From the NCBI GenBank assembly GCA_024234055.1, contig JACKOW010000017.1, positions 23,616 to 87,615 of the forward strand: a stretch of DNA of 64,000 nt, in the 5' to 3' direction. Below are positions 17,593 to 26,103 of the stretch, one piece after another. The notes beneath the pieces were generated by a model. The model was given only the letters and a program-made list of their open reading frames with translations. It was not told the origin of the DNA and ran no database searches. The DNA comes from Rhodanobacteraceae bacterium (GTDB lineage Bacteria; Pseudomonadota; Gammaproteobacteria; Xanthomonadales; SZUA-5). A program made the translations under genes and the position numbers. Numbering within the stretch: the first letter of the stretch is position 1; each line of letters starts with the position of its first letter.

Positions 17593-18312
17593 TTACAGGC
17601 GGAACTTGTCGCCGAGGTAGACCTCGCGCACCTTGGGGTGGGCCAGGATCTGCTTGGGGCTGCCTTCGGCCAGCACCTGGCCGGCGTTGAGCACATAGGC
17701 GCGGTCGCAGATGTCCAGGGTTTCGCGCACATTGTGATCGGTGATCAGCACGCCGATGCCACGCTGCTTGAGGTGGTCGATGGCTTCCTGGATCTCGCCG
17801 ACCGAGATCGGATCGACGCCAGCAAAGGGCTCGTCGAGCATGATGAAGCGTGGCTTGGCGGCCAGCGCCCGGGCGATCTCGACGCGGCGGCGCTCACCGC
17901 CGGAAAGGCTTTGCCCCAATTGTCCACGCAGATGGGTGACCTGCAGCTCTTCGAGCAGGGACTCCAGCACCACGGTGCGGCCGCGCTTGGTCAGATCCTT
18001 GCGCATCTCCAGCACCGCCAGCAGATTGTCCTCGACGCTGAGGCGCCGGAATACCGAGGGCTCCTGCGGCAGATAACCGATGCCCATGCGGGCGCGGTCA
18101 GACATCGACAGCGGCGTGATGTCACGACCGTCGAGCTCGATGCGACCGTGATCGGCGGCGATCATGCCAACGATCATGTAGAAGCAGGTGGTCTTGCCGG
18201 CACCATTCGGCCCGAGCAGACCAACGACTTCGCCCACGCTCAAATGACAGGACACACCGCGGACCACATCGCGGCCGCGATAGCGCTTGCTCAGCGATTC
18301 GACCACCAGCAT
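17593..18312 (-). CDS. lptB: LPS export ABC transporter ATP-binding protein
   Basis: LptB powers extraction of LPS from the inner membrane with LptFG. The 239-residue product has Walker A GPNGAGKTT (about 34-42), the Q-loop in YLPQEPSVFRRLSVEDN, signature SLSGGERRRVEIARAL, and Walker B FIMLDEPFAGVDPISV with H-loop ITDHNVRE. It lies six bases after lptA in the usual lptC-lptA-lptB order. Confidence 0.97.
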   Translation of the reverse strand: MLVVESLSKRYRGRDVVRGVSCHLSVGEVVGLLGPNGAGKTTCFYMIVGMIAADHGRIELDGRDITPLSMSDRARMGIGYLPQEPSVFRRLSVEDNLLAVLEMRKDLTKRGRTVVLESLLEELQVTHLRGQLGQSLSGGERRRVEIARALAAKPRFIMLDEPFAGVDPISVGEIQEAIDHLKQRGIGVLITDHNVRETLDICDRAYVLNAGQVLAEGSPKQILAHPKVREVYLGDKFRL

Positions 18313-18318
18313 GCGCGC

Positions 18319-18924
18319 TTAGCCAACCTGATCGTTGCGAGCGAATGCGGGACTTGCGTCCGGCATCGGCAGCACCATTCCGGACTTGGGCGCTTCGTCC
18401 TTGGCCTTGTCGGCATCCGCCGGCTTGGGTGCCTTCGGCGGTATCACCAGCTGCACGCCACCGCTGACGCCCTCACCGGCCGCCAGTCGACCGGTCTTGA
18501 CCGAATAGGTGACGCGTTCTGAACGCAGCGTGCCCTGAGGCCGTTCCAGAATCACGTTGCCGCTGAGATCAACCGACTCCTCGGCCAGCTTGTAGTCGAT
18601 GGTGCTGGCGCTGGCATTGAGCTCGCCGCCGCCGGTCATGGTCTGCTTGAGTGTGGCGGGTGCGCCGGTCAGCAGTGCCCGCGACACCTCGCCCTTGTCC
18701 TGGGTGATGTCGGCCCGTGCCGCCTTGACCACCAGCGAGCCCTGGACGATGCGCACATTGCCGGTCAACACCGTGGTGTTGGTATCCATGCCAGCTTCAA
18801 ACCGGTCCGAGTTGATCTGCATCGGCTGTTCGCGGTCGGATTCCAGCGCCGCCAGCGGACTGCTCGCCGCCAGCAACAGCAGGGCGACACCGCGAAGATC
18901 AGGAACGTTTGCGTTTCGGAACAT
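18319..18924 (-). CDS. lptA: Periplasmic LPS transport protein LptA
   Basis: LptA forms the periplasmic bridge that carries LPS to the outer membrane. The 201-residue product has a signal peptide (VALLLLAASSPLAALE, cleaved near 27) and an OstA-like beta-jellyroll with MQINSDRFEAGMDTNT and GNVRIVQGSLVVKAARADI. ATG at 18924 lies inside lptC by 26 bases and has a good AGGTG ribosome site, so translation is coupled. The C-terminal 40 residues are a Pro/Lys/Asp-rich tail. Confidence 0.93.
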   Translation of the reverse strand: MFRNANVPDLRGVALLLLAASSPLAALESDREQPMQINSDRFEAGMDTNTTVLTGNVRIVQGSLVVKAARADITQDKGEVSRALLTGAPATLKQTMTGGGELNASASTIDYKLAEESVDLSGNVILERPQGTLRSERVTYSVKTGRLAAGEGVSGGVQLVIPPKAPKPADADKAKDEAPKSGMVLPMPDASPAFARNDQVG

Positions 18925-19474
18925 ATTCACCTTCCACCTGGCTACGGAGCAGGAAGCGATCTTGCTTGAGATCGGCACGCAGGCCAACGCCCTTGATCTC
19001 ACTTCCGGGACTGATGATTTCGACGGCATCATCGCTGCTGGCGACGCGCTCGTCGATGCCGAATTCGATGTGTTCCGAACGGATCGTGACCGGCGCACGC
19101 TCGGCCTTGGTGCCCTCCAGCACCACCTGCTGCTCCAGCCACAGCCGATTCCTGGCCACATCCAGCCGTCCGGTCAGCGACTTTCCGTTCCAGCGGGCAC
19201 CGTCGGCGCTGACCACATCGAACAGGGGCGATTCGATCAGATACTCGTCGCTGCGCCGCGGGCTGCTGATACGCGGGCTGATCAGTACCAGATTGGGCTT
19301 GCCCTGATCGTCGTAGACGCGCATCTCAACCGTGCGGATCTCGTTGTCCTGACGTGCATTGGCCGTTGCCGGCGCCGGCGGCGGCTCCGGCGCAAACCAG
19401 CGGATCAGGCCGTAACTGGCCAGCGAGGTCAGCAGCAGCACGACCGCCCACAGTCGACCGCGTTCAGGCGTCAC
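18899..19474 (-). CDS. lptC: LPS export protein LptC
   Basis: LptC is a bitopic inner-membrane protein passing LPS from LptBFG to LptA. The 191-residue product has one N-terminal membrane helix (about 8-26) and a periplasmic beta-jellyroll, with RVYDDQGKPNLVLISPRIS and the EYLIESPLFDVVSADGARW strand. It overlaps kdsC upstream and lptA downstream. Length fits the family. Confidence 0.93.
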   Translation of the reverse strand: MTPERGRLWAVVLLLTSLASYGLIRWFAPEPPPAPATANARQDNEIRTVEMRVYDDQGKPNLVLISPRISSPRRSDEYLIESPLFDVVSADGARWNGKSLTGRLDVARNRLWLEQQVVLEGTKAERAPVTIRSEHIEFGIDERVASSDDAVEIISPGSEIKGVGLRADLKQDRFLLRSQVEGEYVPKRKRS

Positions 19475-20016
19475 GGCGCAGCGCCTAGATAAGGCGCGAG
19501 CAGCGCCTCGAACTTGCCCTGCGAGCGCAGCAGCAGTTCGGCAAATTCTCGCACCGCACCACCGCCGGCGGGCTTGCCCGCCACCCAGAGGGCACGATCC
19601 AGCACCTCGGGCGACGCCTCGGCCACGGTAGCCGGGAGATGCACGCGGCTGAGGATGCCCAGATCCGGCAGATCGTCACCCATGTAGGCGGCGTCATTCC
19701 AGCTCAGGCCCTGATCCCGGGCAATCTGCTCGAACAGCGGCATCTTGTCGCGCACACCCAGGTGCACATGGGCCACACCCAGCTCGCCCAAGCGGCGCTC
19801 GGTGGCGGCGCTGGCACGGGCGCTGATGACCACGGTAATGATGCCCGCCTGCTGCAGCAGCTTCAGGCCCAGCCCATCATGGACATGGAAGGCCTTGGCC
19901 TCGGACCCGTCATTGCCGTAGAGCAGACGACCGTCGGTGAGTACGCCGTCGACATCGAAGCCGACGATACGGATGGCGCTTGCGCGTTTGGCCAGCTGCG
20001 CTTCCGGCGTGCTCAT
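19471..20016 (-). CDS. kdsC: 3-deoxy-D-manno-octulosonate 8-phosphate phosphatase
   Basis: KdsC dephosphorylates Kdo-8-phosphate, the last step to Kdo. The 181-residue HAD protein has motif I FDVDGVLTDGRL (about 20-31), motif III lysine in RDKMPLF and motif IV MGDDLPDLG. Motif II reads ISARAS, with alanine where SGR/TGR is common. It overlaps kdsD (20016) and lptC (19471), forming a kdsD-kdsC-lptC-lptA-lptB unit. Confidence 0.95.
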   Translation of the reverse strand: MSTPEAQLAKRASAIRIVGFDVDGVLTDGRLLYGNDGSEAKAFHVHDGLGLKLLQQAGIITVVISARASAATERRLGELGVAHVHLGVRDKMPLFEQIARDQGLSWNDAAYMGDDLPDLGILSRVHLPATVAEASPEVLDRALWVAGKPAGGGAVREFAELLLRSQGKFEALLAPYLGAAP

Positions 20017-21023
20017 CAGATCACGCGGGCCCGCAGCAGATCATGGAAATTCAGCGCGCCGACCAGGCGTCCGTCCTCGTTGACCACCAGCAGGCCATTG
20101 ATCTTGTGCGCTTCCATCATCTGCGCGGCCTCGATCGCCATCTTGTCGGCACTGATGGTGCGCGGATTGGGCGACATCAGTTTCGACACCGGCGTTGCCC
20201 GCAGATCCACCCGCTCATCGTCGAGCGTGCGTCGCAGATCGCCATCGGTGAACACGCCGACCAGGCGATCGTCGGCATCGGCGATCGCGGTCATGCCGAG
20301 ATTCTTGCGCGACATTTCCATCAAGGCCTCGGTCACGCTGGCTTCGGGCGTGACCCGGGGGATGTCCTTGCCGGTATGCATGACATCGCTGATGTGCACC
20401 AGCAGGCGCCGCCCGAGCTGCCCGGCCGGATGCGACGCGGCAAAGTCGTCTGAAGTGAATCCGCGGGCTTCCAGCAGGGCAATGGCCAGGGCATCGCCCA
20501 TGACCAGCGCCGCCGTGGTGCTGGCGGTGGGCGCCAGCCCGAGCGGGCAGGCTTCTTCGCTGACGGCCACGTCCAGATGCACATCGGCCTGGCGTGCCAG
20601 GCTGGAGCGCTCGTTGCCGGTCATGGCAATCAACGGCACATTCTTGCGCTTGACCACCGGCAGGATCATCAGCAACTCGTCAGTTTCACCCGAGTTGGAC
20701 AGCGCCAGCACCAGATCCTTGGGGGTGATCATGCCGAGATCGCCATGGCTGGCCTCGGCCGGATGCACGAAGAAGGCCGGCGTGCCGGTGCTGGCCAGCG
20801 TAGCCGCAATCTTGCGGGCGATGTGCCCGGACTTGCCCATGCCACTGACGACCACCCGGCCCTCGCAATCCAGCATCAGCTGGCAGGCACGGGTGAAGGC
20901 GCCATCGACACGCGCTGCCAGGGCGCCGATGGCCGCGGCCTCGATTTCGATGACTCGGCGACCGGCATCAGCGATCGCGGCAGACGGCAGACCATTGGCC
21001 GACCGTGAAACAATGGCATTCAT
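20016..21023 (-). CDS. kdsD: D-arabinose 5-phosphate isomerase
   Basis: KdsD converts ribulose 5-phosphate to arabinose 5-phosphate, the first committed step to Kdo. The 335-residue product has an N-terminal SIS domain (about 40-180; VVSGMGKSGHIARKIAATL, HPAEASHGDLGMI, LALSNSGETDE) and two C-terminal CBS modules (about 210-335). It is the promoter-proximal gene of the Kdo/Lpt unit, divergent from ibaG. Confidence 0.95.
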   Translation of the reverse strand: MNAIVSRSANGLPSAAIADAGRRVIEIEAAAIGALAARVDGAFTRACQLMLDCEGRVVVSGMGKSGHIARKIAATLASTGTPAFFVHPAEASHGDLGMITPKDLVLALSNSGETDELLMILPVVKRKNVPLIAMTGNERSSLARQADVHLDVAVSEEACPLGLAPTASTTAALVMGDALAIALLEARGFTSDDFAASHPAGQLGRRLLVHISDVMHTGKDIPRVTPEASVTEALMEMSRKNLGMTAIADADDRLVGVFTDGDLRRTLDDERVDLRATPVSKLMSPNPRTISADKMAIEAAQMMEAHKINGLLVVNEDGRLVGALNFHDLLRARVI

Positions 21024-21221
21024 GCAGTTTCCAGCCGTTAAACTGTTCGATTCTCTATTCGAGCGGCTTCCGATAGCATCGGCGCCCCTTTCTGGGGCTC
21101 GCGCCCCGAATCGGTCCGAAGTCTACACCCCGGGCAGCTGAACCCAAGGGAACCACCCGGGCACAGGCACCCGGGGCACGACTTATCGGTACTCGAACAC
21201 CTCCGACCAGGGAAGAACGCC

Positions 21222-21461
21222 ATGAATGCCGAGACTGTCCAAGCGATGATTGCCGCCGGAATGCCGCAGGCCAAGGTCAGCGTTGAAGGCGCCGACGGCG
21301 TGCACTTCGAGGCACTGGTGATCGCCTCCGAATTCGCAGGATTGCGCCCGCTGCAACGCCATCGGCGGGTGTATGAAACACTGGGCGACAAGCTCGGCGG
21401 AGAAATCCACGCGCTGGCGCTGAAAACCTTCACGCCCGAGGAATGGGCAGCGCGCGGCTAA
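21222..21461 (+). CDS. ibaG: BolA/IbaG family protein
   Basis: A 79-residue BolA-type protein. BolA proteins partner monothiol glutaredoxins in iron-sulfur cluster handling; IbaG is the form found directly before murA. Conserved features are the DGVHFEALVIASEFAG strand-helix and RHRRVYETLGDKL, which includes the HR-Y motif. It starts 198 bases from kdsD in the shared divergent promoter region and 35 bases before murA, as in E. coli. Confidence 0.93.
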   Translation: MNAETVQAMIAAGMPQAKVSVEGADGVHFEALVIASEFAGLRPLQRHRRVYETLGDKLGGEIHALALKTFTPEEWAARG

Positions 21462-21496
21462 GACGGCCGCGTGCAAGCACTGAAAAGGAACTACTG

Positions 21497-22756
21497 ATGG
21501 CCAAGATCATCGTCGAGGGCGGCGTACCGCTGAATGGTGAAGTCTGGATTTCCGGCGCCAAGAATGCGGTGCTGCCGATATTGTCGGCCACGCTGCTGGC
21601 CGATGGCCCCTGCGTGATCGGCAATGTGCCGCATCTGCATGACGTCACCACGACGATGGAATTGCTCGGCCAGATGGGTGTGGAACTGGTGGTCGACGAG
21701 CGCATGCACATTCATGCCGATCCGACCAAGGCAACGTCCTGCTTTGCCCCCTACGATCTGGTCAAGACCATGCGCGCCTCGATCCTGGTGCTGGGTCCGC
21801 TGGTGGCCCGCTTCGGCCATGCCGAAGTATCGCTGCCGGGCGGCTGCGCCATCGGCACGCGCCCGGTGGATCTGCACATCAAGGGTCTGGAGGCGCTCGG
21901 CGCCGAGATCACCGTCGAAAACGGCTACATCAAGGCCAAGGCCAAGCGCCTCAAGGGTGCGCGCATCGTGCTCGATCTGGTCACCGTGACCGGCACCGAG
22001 AACATCATGATGGCCGCGGCGCTGGCGCACGGCACCACCATCATCGAGAACGCCGCCCAGGAGCCGGAAGTGGTCGATCTGGCCAATTTCCTGATCGAAA
22101 TGGGTGCGCATATCGAAGGCGCCGGCAGCAACACCATCACCGTGCACGGCGTCGAGACGCTGCGCGGCTGCACCTACGATGTGCTGCCCGATCGCATTGA
22201 AACCGGCACCTTCCTGGTGGCCGGCGCCATCAGCGGCGGCCGCGTGCTGCTCAAGCGCGCCCGTCCGAAAACGCTGGATGCGGTGCTGCAGAAACTGGAA
22301 GACACCGGCGCGCACATGAACGTCACCGAGGACTCGATCGAGCTCGACATGCGCGGCAACCGCCCCAAGGCGGTGTCGGTGACGACCGCGCCCTACCCGG
22401 CTTTCCCGACCGACATGCAGGCGCAGTTCACGGCACTGAATTCGGTAGCCGAAGGCGTGGGCATGGTCACCGAGACCGTGTTCGAAAACCGCTTCATGCA
22501 CGTGCAGGAACTGCGCCGTCTGGGCGCCGACATCCGCCTGCACGGCAATACCGCAGTCGTGACCGGCGTGCCCAGCATGACCGGCGCACCGCTGATGGCC
22601 ACCGACCTGCGCGCCTCGGCCAGCCTTGTGCTGGCGGGCCTGGCCGCCGGCGGCGAAACCGTCATCGACCGCGTGTATCACATCGACCGCGGCTACGAGT
22701 GCATCGAAGAGAAGCTCGGGGCGCTGGGCGCCAGGATCCGGCGATTGCCGAACTGA
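21497..22756 (+). CDS. murA: UDP-N-acetylglucosamine 1-carboxyvinyltransferase
   Basis: MurA transfers enolpyruvate from PEP to UDP-GlcNAc, the first step of peptidoglycan synthesis and the fosfomycin target. The 419 residues match E. coli exactly in length. ISGAKNAVLPIL is near 20 and the catalytic cysteine lies in LPGGCAIGTRPVD near 115, so fosfomycin binding should be retained. The ATG at 21497 follows AAAAGGAA. A strong hairpin follows 38 bases after the stop. Confidence 0.97.
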   Translation: MAKIIVEGGVPLNGEVWISGAKNAVLPILSATLLADGPCVIGNVPHLHDVTTTMELLGQMGVELVVDERMHIHADPTKATSCFAPYDLVKTMRASILVLGPLVARFGHAEVSLPGGCAIGTRPVDLHIKGLEALGAEITVENGYIKAKAKRLKGARIVLDLVTVTGTENIMMAAALAHGTTIIENAAQEPEVVDLANFLIEMGAHIEGAGSNTITVHGVETLRGCTYDVLPDRIETGTFLVAGAISGGRVLLKRARPKTLDAVLQKLEDTGAHMNVTEDSIELDMRGNRPKAVSVTTAPYPAFPTDMQAQFTALNSVAEGVGMVTETVFENRFMHVQELRRLGADIRLHGNTAVVTGVPSMTGAPLMATDLRASASLVLAGLAAGGETVIDRVYHIDRGYECIEEKLGALGARIRRLPN

Positions 22757-22794
22757 GGGTTGTCGGTTGTTGATTGTCGTTTGCTGGTTGCTCT

Positions 22795-22856
22795 CTGTGG
22801 GAGCGGACTCTGTCCGCGATCTTCAAAGGCTTCGCGGACAGAGTCCGCTCCCACAG
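22795..22856. repeat. Hairpin with exact 25-bp arms after murA
   Basis: Bases 22795-22819 (CTGTGGGAGCGGACTCTGTC, then CGCGA) are exactly inverted at 22832-22856 with a 12-base loop. This is the double form of the dispersed TGTGGGAGCGGAC repeat. Located 38 bases after murA, it could stabilise the 3' end or terminate transcription, but it has no T tract. Confidence 0.92.
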
Positions 22857-22971
22857 GGGTGCAAGCCCCTGGAAGGGCCCGACGACCGTAGGAGCGACCT
22901 CGCGTCGCGACCGCTGTTGTCAGGCCACCGCGCGACAGATCTGCGCCAGAGTGCTGGTGTAGAGAATCTTA

Positions 22972-23079
22972 AACGCGGAGAACGCGGAGAGTCGCAGAGA
23001 ACGCAAAGAGAAGAGTTGATTCAAATTGCTTCCGCTCTACTTTGCGTCCTCTCTGCTTTTCCTTTGCGTCCTTTGCGAC
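22972..23079. repeat. Inverted element with CGCAGAG/CGCAAAG arms
   Basis: AACGCGGAGAACGCGGAGAG with TCGCAGAGAACGCAAAGAG on the left is answered by CTTTGCGTCCTCTCTGCTTT and TCCTTTGCGTCCTTTGCGAC on the right. Same class as 5611-5890 and 17267-17364. Confidence 0.8.
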
Positions 23080-23254
23080 CTGCTTTTCTCCACCAACCAC
23101 CTCAGCCAGCGGTTTTCGCCAGAGCGGGCGGAACGGGAGTCGCGCCGCAAGGGCGCTCCTACCGGGCACAGGCTTTGCCGTGACAACCTACGCGGCGGAA
23201 TCCGCCTGCATGCTGTTTCGCAAGCACTGGAGCGCCTCGCGGGCGGGCTCCGCC

Positions 23255-23962
23255 CTACTGGTAACTCTGCAGCACGCTGGAGATGCGTTCGCCGTCGGGT
23301 TCGGTCTGCTCGACCTTGACCGGCAGGTAGCCCATGCTGGCGGCGTGCCAGCTGGTGGTCTTGCGATCGGCGTTCTCACGCATGCGCTCGACGCGAACGG
23401 CCTTGACCTTGCCTCCGGCGGTTTCCACGTCTTCTTCGCCGACGACCAGGAAACGCCAGCTTTCGACCTTACCCTTGCTGGCCACCGGCAGATCGAAGAC
23501 CGAACCGGCCTCGGTCTGGCTGGCCAGGCGCTCGGCGATCCCGAGTACGACGGCGTGCTTGTCGAACACCGGCCGCACCAAAGAGTAGTTCCAGGACTTG
23601 TCGCCTTCACTCTCGGACACGCTGCCATCGGCGCCCACGCTGAGCTGACGCTTGCGATGACGGCCGACCATGTCCTGCTGGTAAGAATAGCTCTGGGTGG
23701 TCAGACCGTGGTCCGACTCGACCAGCTGTGAGCGTTCTTCGATACTGACGCCGAGGAATCCAGCCAGACCCTTCTGTCCCTCGGTGCGGCTGACGAACAG
23801 CCACTGCCCCGGTGCCGGCGCCGACAGCCGCATGTCCATGGTCCCGAGCGCCTTGTCATTGCGGCTCACTGCGAAACGCGCTTCGAAAGCCTCGAGCGCG
23901 CTGGCGCTGTTGCAGGCCGAGGCCAGCAGCAGGGTCATTCCCAAAAAGTGTGAAGACTTCAT
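23255..23962 (-). CDS. DUF3108 exported protein
   Basis: The 235-residue product has a signal peptide (about 1-23; a Cys in LLLASACNSASA might be a lipobox but the context is imperfect). The mature part, starting EAFEARFAVSRNDKALG, matches the DUF3108 pattern, with QKGLAGFLGVSIEERSQL and a C-terminal YLPVKVEQTEPDGERISS. Proteins of this type lie next to purN/purM in related genomes, as here, but their function is unknown. ATG at 23962 is the first in frame; a TTG lies at 23968. Confidence 0.8.
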   Translation of the reverse strand: MKSSHFLGMTLLLASACNSASALEAFEARFAVSRNDKALGTMDMRLSAPAPGQWLFVSRTEGQKGLAGFLGVSIEERSQLVESDHGLTTQSYSYQQDMVGRHRKRQLSVGADGSVSESEGDKSWNYSLVRPVFDKHAVVLGIAERLASQTEAGSVFDLPVASKGKVESWRFLVVGEEDVETAGGKVKAVRVERMRENADRKTTSWHAASMGYLPVKVEQTEPDGERISSVLQSYQ

Positions 23963-24287
23963 CAGCAATCAGGCGTGCGTGAGATTGGACGTGCATTCCA
24001 GCCCCTGGCGCATGAATGCGCGCTTATCGGGGTCATGGCGGTTGTCGGTTGTCGGTTGTTGGTTCCAGAGGAAGCGGCGTACCCCAGAACCGAGATCGCG
24101 AGTTGTTGATGCGTCATTGCGAGCGTAGCGAAGCAATCCAGAAGCACGGCCTCAGAAGCACTGGATTGCTTCGTCACTGCGCTCCTCGCAACGACGCATC
24201 AACAAGCTACGAAATGGGTTCATGGACAGCGTAGCGCAGAAATGCAGAAGCACAGCCGCAGCGCGGCGCCCTCCACTGCAGCCGCAA
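23963..24287. other. Gap with heptamers and a GCAATCCAG inverted repeat
   Basis: The 325 bases between DUF3108 and purN hold TTGTCGG heptamers (about 24032-24060) and at 24113-24200 a relative of the 5' end of the dispersed element: GCGTCATTGCGAGCGTAGCG and AAGCAATCCAG are inverted as CTGGATTGCTT and CGCTCCTCGCAACGACGC. No gene was seen. Confidence 0.75.
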
Positions 24288-24935
24288 CTACCGCTGCAGA
24301 GGCTCGCCAATCATTTGCCCATCCACCGCTATCTGATCGCCATCCAGCCGCACGCGGCGCTCGGCAAAGAGCCGCACCGCAGCGACCAGCAGGCGATGCT
24401 CCAGCGGCAACAGCCGTGTCGCGAGCGCATCCGGGGTGTCGCCGGGCAGGATCGGCAATCGTGTCTGCATCAACACCGGACCGCCATCCAGCACCGGGGT
24501 CACGAAATGGACGCTGGCGCCATGCTCGCGCTCGCCGGCCTCGATCGCTCTGGCATGCGTGTGCAGCCCCTGGAACTTGGGCAGCAGGGAGGGATGGATA
24601 TTGATCAGCCGACCGCGCCAGCGCTCCACCGTCGGCGCCGTGAGCACGCGCATGAATCCGGCCAGAACGACCAGTTCGGCACCGCTCTCCGCGACTGCAT
24701 CAAACAGGGCTGCCTCGAAGCTCGCCTTGTCCGGATAGCTCTTCGGGCTGAAGCTCGCCGTGGGAATGGCTGCCGCTGTTGCCCTGGCCAGACCCGGCGC
24801 ATCGGCACGGTCAGCAAAGGCGCCGACCAATGAGATCGGCAGATCCTGCACGGCGGCTTCGATCAGCGCGGCGAGGTTGCTGCCCCGCCCCGACAACAGC
24901 ACCGCAACTCGGAGCTTCTCAATCGATGCGGACAC
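24288..24935 (-). CDS. purN: Phosphoribosylglycinamide formyltransferase
   Basis: PurN adds the first formyl group in purine synthesis from 10-formyl-THF. The 215-residue product has VLLSGRGSNLAALIEA (nucleotide loop), AGFMRVLT, the catalytic INIHPSLLPKFQGLHTH and the Asp in HFVTPVLDGGP. The proposed start is GTG at 24935, giving family length and overlapping purM by 17 bases. A longer frame upstream is the purM shadow. Confidence 0.95.
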   Translation of the reverse strand: MSASIEKLRVAVLLSGRGSNLAALIEAAVQDLPISLVGAFADRADAPGLARATAAAIPTASFSPKSYPDKASFEAALFDAVAESGAELVVLAGFMRVLTAPTVERWRGRLINIHPSLLPKFQGLHTHARAIEAGEREHGASVHFVTPVLDGGPVLMQTRLPILPGDTPDALATRLLPLEHRLLVAAVRLFAERRVRLDGDQIAVDGQMIGEPLQR

Positions 24936-25959
24936 GGGCGGCCTCGCCGGCGTGCTCGCTGACTTCACCGATATCGTAGGCCGAAAGCCCCAGGGCTTGC
25001 AGGCGCTCGATCGCGGCAGCCACCGATTCGACCGGCAGGACAAGCACGAAGCCGATGCCGCAATTGAAGGTGCGCCACATCTCGCTGCGCGCCACCTGAC
25101 CGGCCTGCATCAACCACTGAAAGATCGCCGGTTCCGGCCAGCGCGAGCTGTCGACCTGAATGCCCAGGCCTTCGGGGATCACGCGGATGATGTTTTCGGT
25201 CAAGCCGCCGCCGGTGATGTGCGACATGGCGGCGATCGGCAGGTCAGCCAGCAGCGACAGCACCGGTTTGACATAGAGCTGGGTCGGCGCCATCAGATGA
25301 TCAGCCAGCGGACGGCCGTTCAGCTCGGTGTTCAGGTCGGTGCCGGCGCGGGCCAGGATCCGCCGGATCAACGAATAACCATTCGAGTGCGGTCCGGAAC
25401 TGGCAATGCCGACCAAGCGCTGACCGGCGCGCACGGCGCTGCCATCGAGCATCTTCGAGCGTTCGACCAGGCCCACGCAGAAGCCGGCCAGATCGTATTC
25501 GCCGGGCGGGTACATATCGGGCATCTCGGCGGTTTCGCCGCCCACCAGGGCGCAGCCCGATTCCTCGCAACCACGGGCGATACCGGCCACCACCGACGCC
25601 GCCACATCGACTTCCAGCTTGCCCGTGGCGAAATAGTCCAGAAAGAAGATGGGCTCCGCGCCCTGCACCAGCACATCATTGACGCACATGGCCACCAGAT
25701 CGATGCCGATGGTGTCATGGCGGCCAAGTTGATGAGCCAGACGCAGCTTGGTGCCGACGCCGTCGGTGCCCGAGACCATCACCGGCTCCTTGAAGCGCTC
25801 CAGCGGTACCCGAACCGAGGCCCCAAAACCGCCGACGCCGGCCAGCACTTCCGGGCGCATGGTGCGGCGCACGGCCGGCTTGATGCGCTCCACCAGCGTG
25901 TTGCCGGCATCGATATCGACCCCGGCATCGCGGTAGGTCAGTGGCTTGTTCTCGCTCAT
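24919..25959 (-). CDS. purM: Phosphoribosylformylglycinamidine cyclo-ligase
   Basis: PurM closes the imidazole ring to make AIR. The 346-residue product has the expected length, with YRDAGVDIDAGNTLVERIK at the N terminus, SGTDGVGTKLRLAH, GGETAEMPDMYPPGEYDLAG and ITGGGLTENIIRV. ATG at 25959 is the canonical start. Overlap with purN indicates one transcript. Confidence 0.97.
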   Translation of the reverse strand: MSENKPLTYRDAGVDIDAGNTLVERIKPAVRRTMRPEVLAGVGGFGASVRVPLERFKEPVMVSGTDGVGTKLRLAHQLGRHDTIGIDLVAMCVNDVLVQGAEPIFFLDYFATGKLEVDVAASVVAGIARGCEESGCALVGGETAEMPDMYPPGEYDLAGFCVGLVERSKMLDGSAVRAGQRLVGIASSGPHSNGYSLIRRILARAGTDLNTELNGRPLADHLMAPTQLYVKPVLSLLADLPIAAMSHITGGGLTENIIRVIPEGLGIQVDSSRWPEPAIFQWLMQAGQVARSEMWRTFNCGIGFVLVLPVESVAAAIERLQALGLSAYDIGEVSEHAGEAARVRID

Positions 25960-26103
25960 CGGCTTGTACCATCTGCGTGAAGCCGCGAAGCATACGGGCA
26001 CGGCTGAAGAAACCGAAGCTCGCCGTGGCCTGGGCCAAGCCTCGTCTGAATGCATCTGTGCCTGCCATACTTGGCGTATCAGAACTTTGCGGTTGAGCTG
26101 TGC

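Larger units (their letters stand above)
22757..23254. other. Repeat-filled gap between murA and the DUF3108 gene
   Basis: No gene is visible in these 498 bases. Contents in order: TTGTCGG-type heptamers (about 22758-22790), an exact 25-bp-arm hairpin (22795-22856), a GTAGGAGCGACCTCGCGTCG unit (22889), a CGCAGAG-type inverted element (22972-23079), and a GTCGCGCCGCAAGGGCGCTC unit near 23140. Confidence 0.85.
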
